In this document: in pieces, positions 59,859 through 64,000 of the stretch
Numbering within the stretch: position 1 is the first letter of the stretch
Layout of the letters: the number at the start of each line of letters is the position of its first letter
Assembly (NCBI GenBank): GCA_965198915.1
Contig: CBDAQC010000004.1
Span: 310,001-374,000 of the forward strand
Source of the DNA: BOG-908 sp965198915
GTDB taxonomy: Bacteria > Pseudomonadota > Alphaproteobacteria > Acetobacterales > Acetobacteraceae
Direction of reading: 5' to 3'
DNA length: 64,000 nucleotides
The notes under the pieces: generated by a model
Database searches by the model: none
Told to the model about the DNA's origin: nothing
The model's input: only the letters and a program-made list of their open reading frames with translations
Translations under genes and position numbers: made by a program

Positions 59859-60755
59859 ATGAGGAAACAGATCGAGTTTCGGGCCGAGGATGGCACGTTG
59901 CTGCGTGGCGTCTTGCACGCCCGTGAAGGCAGGGGCGCTCAGGGCGTCGTGATGACCCACGGCTTCTCCGGGGTGAAGGAGCAGGTCGAGCACTACGCAG
60001 CACGCTTCGCCGAGGCGGGCTTCTCCGTCCTCCTCTACGATCACCGCAGCTTTGGCGGGTCGGACGGCGTACCCCGCCTGGAGGTCGACCCAGCACGCCA
60101 ACTCGCTGACTGGCGCGACGCCATCACCTTCGCCCTCAACTTGCCCGAATTCGATCCCGCCCGCGGGGTCGGCATCTGGGGATCAAGCTTCGCCGGCGGC
60201 CTGGCGATGGTTCTCGCCGCCGATGATCGCCGGGTCCGCTGTGTCGTCGCCCAAATACCCAACGTCGGTGGCAGGGCCAACGGCCATGCGATGTTCAACA
60301 GCTTGGAACGTGCGCGCCTTAAGGAGTTGTTCGATGCCGATCGCAAAGGGCGGTCGGCGGGACAGGTGCCGTTGCGGATGCCGGTCATGACCTCGGAAGA
60401 GGGTGCGGTCTGCGCCCTGCCGATGCGGGTCAGCGCCAACTACATCCGCGCCGCCGAGCAGGCGGCGCCCGCCTGGGTGAACGAGGTCACTGTACGGTCC
60501 GTGGAGGCAATGCTCACCTTCGAGCCCGCAGGCTGGGTCGCCCATGTCGCGCCCACGCCCCTGCTGATGATCGTGGCAGAGAAGGACACTTGCACCTTTC
60601 CCGAACCTCAACTCGCCGCCTTTGCCGCTGCGGGTGAGCCGAAGCGCTTGGTGGTCCACCCCGGCGGGCATTTCGACACCTACAGGGATCATTTCGCCGA
60701 AACGAGCGACGCGGCCCTGCAGTGGTTCTGCGAGCATCTCAAACCCGAGACTTGA
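59859..60755 (+). CDS. alpha/beta hydrolase (dienelactone-hydrolase/acetylxylan-type)
   Basis: A 298-residue alpha/beta hydrolase: GVVMTHGFSGVKEQVEHYAA (oxyanion HGF), LLYDHRSFGGSDG, nucleophile elbow IWGSSFAGGLA (GxSxxG), MIVAEKDTCTFP with the acid, and LVVHPGGHFDTYRDHF (His). ATG 59859 is preferred to a TTG 36 bp upstream. It leads an operon with a tautomerase and a metallo-beta-lactamase-fold protein. Confidence 0.88.
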   Translation: MRKQIEFRAEDGTLLRGVLHAREGRGAQGVVMTHGFSGVKEQVEHYAARFAEAGFSVLLYDHRSFGGSDGVPRLEVDPARQLADWRDAITFALNLPEFDPARGVGIWGSSFAGGLAMVLAADDRRVRCVVAQIPNVGGRANGHAMFNSLERARLKELFDADRKGRSAGQVPLRMPVMTSEEGAVCALPMRVSANYIRAAEQAAPAWVNEVTVRSVEAMLTFEPAGWVAHVAPTPLLMIVAEKDTCTFPEPQLAAFAAAGEPKRLVVHPGGHFDTYRDHFAETSDAALQWFCEHLKPET

Positions 60756-60767
60756 ATGGAGACCGAC

Positions 60768-61319
60768 ATGCCGATGTGCGACATTTTCATACCGATGGGA
60801 GCGCTTGAGCCGGAGGCGGAAAGGAAGCTCGTCGCCCGGGTTTCGGACTTGCTCGTGGAGCACGAAATGCGGCGGATGAGCGACCTGATGAACGACCCGG
60901 CCGCGGTGGAGACGAGCACGGAGCGGGCCAACGCCATCGCCTGGATGTTCGTGCACAGGACGGAAACATACGTGGCCGGGAAGCCGGTGGAGCTTCCGCA
61001 CTACAAGTTCGTCATCACCATCCCAGAGGGCATGATCGACGACCGCTTTGCGCCCGCAATCAACCGCGACATCTACGCCGCGTTGAAGGAGGCGGAGGGC
61101 GGTGCGCGGCCTGACCTCGGTCGGCGAGTCTGGACCCACATCCACGAGGTGTTGGACGGGAGATGGGGCGCGGGCGACCGGCCCGTCCCAATCGAAGGGA
61201 CCGTGAATTTCGTGGCCCCGGGCTGGGGTCCTGTCGCGCGCGCGCGGTTCGAACAGAAGAAGCGTGACGACGCCATCGCACTCGTCGGATTGGCGAATCA
61301 GCCGGAGGCGGCTCAATGA
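60768..61319 (+). CDS. double-domain tautomerase-superfamily protein
   Basis: A 183-residue protein. I choose ATG 60768 (GGAG 7 bp upstream) rather than the ATG at 60756 because it gives Met-Pro at the start, so that Met removal exposes a Pro-1, the catalytic base of 4-oxalocrotonate-tautomerase enzymes. The first half (MPMCDIFIPMGALEPEAERK, LVARVSDLLVEHEM) and the second (YKFVITIPEGMIDDRFAPAI, IHEVLDGRWGAGDRPVP) each resemble one tautomerase unit. The second unit lacks a start, so it has no Pro-1. It is longer than canonical single- or double-unit members. It may isomerise or dehalogenate an enol product of the hydrolase. Confidence 0.65.
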   Translation: MPMCDIFIPMGALEPEAERKLVARVSDLLVEHEMRRMSDLMNDPAAVETSTERANAIAWMFVHRTETYVAGKPVELPHYKFVITIPEGMIDDRFAPAINRDIYAALKEAEGGARPDLGRRVWTHIHEVLDGRWGAGDRPVPIEGTVNFVAPGWGPVARARFEQKKRDDAIALVGLANQPEAAQ

Positions 61320-62188
61320 CGGCGGCAGCCGAGTCCTCCACGTCGAAGCTGGCCCTGCAAGTTTACACCAGCGCCTCGCGCTTGATCGGCGGAGAACGGA
61401 CGTTCTCCCCGGTAACCTCCTCTCTCCTGCTCGGGCGGGAAGATGCCGTTCTTGTTGACGCGCAATTCATGGAGGAGGAGGTCGACGCTCTGGGCGACAT
61501 GGTCGAGGCGTCCGGCCGTCGCCTGACCCACATCGTCATCACACACGGCCATGCGGATCACTACTTCGGCGCGGAGCGCCTCGCGCAGCGCTTCGCGGGC
61601 GCCGCGGTCGTCGCGGCAGCAGGCGTCGTGGACTACATCTCGACTCATATGGCGGCTGAAACGAGAACTTTCAGCATGATGTTCTCAGATGGGCTGGTTC
61701 TTCCGAAACGATCGCCCTCATGCCTGGACGGCGAGGTGATCTGGCTGGAGGAGGAGCCGCTGCACGTCATTGAAGTCGGGCAGGGAGACATCGCCCCAAG
61801 CACTATCATCCACGCACCCTCATCGGGCATCGTGGTGGCGGGCGACGTCGCATACAATGGCATTCATCAGATGTTGGGGCTGAGCGGACCGGCGGAATGG
61901 AGCCGATGGATCGAGAGCGTCGAGTCTATTGAGCGTCTTGATCCGAACATCGTCGTCGCCGGACACAAGATGCCGGGCGCACGTGACGATGAGCCGAAAC
62001 GCATCCTCCATGCTACGCGGGCCTACATCGAGAGCTTCGCCAAGGCAACCAAGACTGCGTCCTCCGCGCCCGAGATCGTAAGGCTGATGACTGAGCTCTA
62101 CCCGCACCACGGCAATCCCACCACTCTGTGGTTTTCCGCGGCAGCCGCAATCAAGGCGCGCGACGGCAAGACTGCCAGCCCAGCCTGA
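61316..62188 (+). CDS. metallo-beta-lactamase-fold hydrolase
   Basis: A 290-residue MBL-fold protein with the metal motif ITHGHADHYFG (HxHxDH), later His/Asp in VAGDVAYNGIHQM and VAGHKMPG. The start overlaps the tautomerase stop by 4 bp (ATGA). Related small proteins are lactonases or glyoxalase II-like hydrolases. It is the third gene of the HxlR-controlled operon and is convergent with a flavin monooxygenase. Confidence 0.88.
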   Translation: MTAAAESSTSKLALQVYTSASRLIGGERTFSPVTSSLLLGREDAVLVDAQFMEEEVDALGDMVEASGRRLTHIVITHGHADHYFGAERLAQRFAGAAVVAAAGVVDYISTHMAAETRTFSMMFSDGLVLPKRSPSCLDGEVIWLEEEPLHVIEVGQGDIAPSTIIHAPSSGIVVAGDVAYNGIHQMLGLSGPAEWSRWIESVESIERLDPNIVVAGHKMPGARDDEPKRILHATRAYIESFAKATKTASSAPEIVRLMTELYPHHGNPTTLWFSAAAAIKARDGKTASPA

Positions 62189-62261
62189 GCAGTGGGCGCA
62201 GCTTTGCAGCGGCTGCGGTGCAGGCATCCACCAAACGTGGGCCAACCGACGTGCTGCCGGG

Positions 62262-63836
62262 TCAGATGGCCGCTGCAATCCTCGCAACAACCTCACTCAA
62301 TGCGCCGTCCGGGTCGGCGCTCAGTCCTGTGGAACGCCACGCGACGATCGCATCGGGTCGAACCAGGCAGGCGCCATCCGGCAACACGTTGAAGATCGCT
62401 TCAAACGCGACGGCGGCGGGGAACAGGACATCTTTCCCGACCTGCACCGTCCTGATCGGCACCGCCGTGGCACTCTCGACCGCCTCGGCGGCGCGGATCC
62501 AGCGAACGTCCTGTGAGATCAGCGCCAGGCTATGGGTGAATAGGTCGACGGTGGAGATGCGTCGGCCCCCCTGCATGATCCAGACGTGCGGCACGCGCGT
62601 GCCCGGCTGCCCGCGCCATAGGTTCGGAGCCGCGGCAGGGGGCAGATTGTCATTGGGTGCGATGACCGCGGCCGAAGCGACCCGCTGCCCCAGTTCCATC
62701 GCCTCGTCGCCGTATAAAGGCTCGCCGGCGAGCCGATCGCCGATCCATCGGCGATAGTCGGGCCGGGCGAACGTCTGCTGGTGACGCAGCCAGCCGATTG
62801 GCTGGCGCTCGGCGCTGTAGGTTTCGAGCAAGGCCGGTCCTGCCTCGCCCGCCAACACCATCCCGAGCTTCCAGGCAAGATTGTAGACGTCGTCGATACC
62901 GGTGTTCGCGCCGAAGCCGGCGCGTGTCGGCGGAAGTTGGTGAGCGGCGTCACCGGCCAGGAACACGCGGCCCTCGCTGTATCGCTCGGCGATCCGCCCG
63001 GCCATCTCCCATCGGCCGGTGGTGATGATCTCCACCGCCAAGTCGCTGCCGAGCGCGCGCCGGATGGCGTCCTGCAGTTCGGCGTCGGCACGCTTGACGT
63101 CGTCGCCGAACATCAACACCCAGCGGCCATCAGGATAGTGGGTGAGGAACGCCTTGAAGCCCGGCTGTTCGATCGAGAACTGCTGAACTCCGGCCGTGAG
63201 ATAGTGCTCGGCCTCGTCGCAGCGGAACAGGACGCTGCGGAGTGCTTGGATATGCCCAATGCCTGCTCGTGCGATGCCAAGCGCCTTACGGATGCCGCTA
63301 TCCGCTCCGTCCGCGGCGATCAGATAGTCGGCGTGCAAGACATGCTCCTCGCCGCTGTCACGATCGCGCATTCGTGCGGCCACGCCGGCCGTGTCTTGCG
63401 TGAAGGACAGCATCTCGACGCCCAACCAAAGGTCCGCGCCACGCTCCATCGCGGCCATCCGCAGGATCGGTTCCAGCAGGTCCTGGGCGATGGCGGCGCC
63501 GGTGCAGGGTGACGCCATGCCCTTGTCGCGGTCGTCCTCTCCCGGCGTCCAAAGCGTTTCCGCTTCCCATTCCGCGGCGAGGCTGGTGGCTCTGACCCGG
63601 CGCAGGCGGACGCCGGGCGCCACCTGCGGGACGCGGTCCTCGATGCCCGCGGCGCGGTAATGTTCCAACGTCAGCTCTGTGAAGCCAATCGCCCGAGGGT
63701 GGAGCGAACTACCCCGATGCCGCTCGACGACGACGGTGCGTATTCCACGCCAAGCGAGGAACAGCGCGGCGGAGAGCCCTACCAGGCTTCCGCCGATGAT
63801 GATGACTTGGACGGGACGGCGCGGTCCGGTGTGCAT
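62262..63836 (-). CDS. FAD-dependent aromatic hydroxylase (PheA/TfdB-like)
   Basis: A 524-residue class A flavoprotein monooxygenase: VIIIGGSLVGLSAALFLAWR FAD motif, YLIAADGADSGIRKALG, GRVFLAGDAAHQLPPTRAGF (GD motif), a C-terminal thioredoxin-like region (VDLFTHSLALI). SD AAAGGA precedes the ATG. It is convergent with the hydrolase/tautomerase/MBL operon. The leading gene to its right runs off the window, so its own operon is not known. It hydroxylates phenolic rings. Confidence 0.9.
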   Translation of the reverse strand: MHTGPRRPVQVIIIGGSLVGLSAALFLAWRGIRTVVVERHRGSSLHPRAIGFTELTLEHYRAAGIEDRVPQVAPGVRLRRVRATSLAAEWEAETLWTPGEDDRDKGMASPCTGAAIAQDLLEPILRMAAMERGADLWLGVEMLSFTQDTAGVAARMRDRDSGEEHVLHADYLIAADGADSGIRKALGIARAGIGHIQALRSVLFRCDEAEHYLTAGVQQFSIEQPGFKAFLTHYPDGRWVLMFGDDVKRADAELQDAIRRALGSDLAVEIITTGRWEMAGRIAERYSEGRVFLAGDAAHQLPPTRAGFGANTGIDDVYNLAWKLGMVLAGEAGPALLETYSAERQPIGWLRHQQTFARPDYRRWIGDRLAGEPLYGDEAMELGQRVASAAVIAPNDNLPPAAAPNLWRGQPGTRVPHVWIMQGGRRISTVDLFTHSLALISQDVRWIRAAEAVESATAVPIRTVQVGKDVLFPAAVAFEAIFNVLPDGACLVRPDAIVAWRSTGLSADPDGALSEVVARIAAAI

Positions 63837-63854
63837 GAGGTGTCGTCCTTTGGT

Positions 63855-64000
63855 TCATGCCGCGGGCACGGCGAAAGGACGCGTTCGGTCGCAGCCCAAC
63901 GAGTGCAGGGCCAGGGTCGTCATGGAAAGATAAGCGTCGACGCTCATCCCAGACCTCCCGACGATGAACGGCACGCGTCCGCCTTCGTCGTGGTCCGCGG
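63855..64000 (-). CDS. partial gene entering from the right edge
   Basis: The minus strand contains an open frame from the edge to a stop at 63855-63857, reading DEGGRVPFIVGRSGMSVDAY, LSMTTLALHSLGCDRTRPFA and ending VPAA. It looks like the C-terminus of a real protein; no family is recognisable from 48 residues. It ends about 20 bp before the monooxygenase start on the same strand, so the two may form an operon. Confidence 0.5.
   Translation of the reverse strand, partial: ADHDEGGRVPFIVGRSGMSVDAYLSMTTLALHSLGCDRTRPFAVPAA

Noticed and set aside
1..64000. tRNA genes, rRNA genes, CRISPR arrays or phage structural genes
   Set aside because: No cloverleaf-like segments, regularly spaced repeats or recognisable phage proteins were seen on reading both strands.

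Overview
The window is GC-rich (mostly in the mid-60s percent, judged by eye) with short intergenic distances, Shine-Dalgarno (SD) sites of the AGGAG type and many ATGA-overlapping genes. A TonB-dependent receptor, a NodT-type lipoprotein, an RND pump, S53 peptidase remains, FMN/FAD monooxygenases and many small regulators together fit a metabolically versatile alphaproteobacterium (Acetobacteraceae, Sphingomonadales or a relative). I see no tRNA, rRNA or CRISPR array. No ribosomal or core housekeeping gene block is present, so this reads as accessory chromosome or a large replicon.

Region 1 (1-13400): a truncated S53 peptidase is followed by a sigma-54 two-component system (sensor kinase 4018-2570, NtrC-type regulator 2585-1266). 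It faces a strong -24/-12 promoter at 4158-4173. That promoter probably drives a plus-strand operon of two small proteins, two paralogous exported repeat proteins (4859, 5601), a four-repeat membrane protein, a PepSY-type membrane protein and a complete RND efflux system (outer-membrane lipoprotein, membrane-fusion protein, RND pump; 7447-13387).

Region 2 (13400-18400): decayed sequence with fragments (a MaoC-like N-terminus among others), an XRE regulator with an unknown protein, and a minus-strand ATGA-linked operon: DUF2892-type membrane protein, ECF sigma factor, second DUF2892-type membrane protein, alpha/beta hydrolase.

Region 3 (18400-41850) is the most interesting part, a catabolic island. 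It holds a flavin reductase, NmrA-like protein, SnoaL-like protein, FadR-type GntR regulator, two CocE/NonD hydrolases (one with an unusual N-terminal fusion), TonB receptor, FAD monooxygenase, Dabb protein, malonyl-CoA synthetase-like MatB, type I extradiol dioxygenase, FAH-family hydrolase, FMN reductase, cupin, a complete methylmalonyl-CoA mutase, an acyl-CoA-dehydrogenase-fold flavin monooxygenase, enoyl-CoA hydratase and thioesterase. A GGTSACC-centred pseudo-palindrome recurs at four key promoters (19844, 24258, 26749, 38567), with a weaker copy at 58694, and is a candidate operator of the GntR regulator. I infer de-esterification, ring hydroxylation, extradiol cleavage and C-C hydrolysis of a polyketide-like or C-methylated aromatic. 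The (methyl)malonate released would be activated by MatB and converted by the mutase to succinyl-CoA.

Region 4 (41850-64000): an IS21 istB remnant, a DUF2306/TPR protein and two VOC proteins (one exported) lead into a TetR-BVMO-SDR-aldehyde dehydrogenase cluster with a perfect 28-bp operator. Then come a PdxI/YdbC-type reductase, further divergent regulator/oxidoreductase pairs (LysR, TetR-AKR, LysR-SDR), an SRPBCC protein, an HxlR-controlled operon (alpha/beta hydrolase, double-domain tautomerase, metallo-beta-lactamase fold) and a second FAD monooxygenase. A partial gene runs off the right edge.
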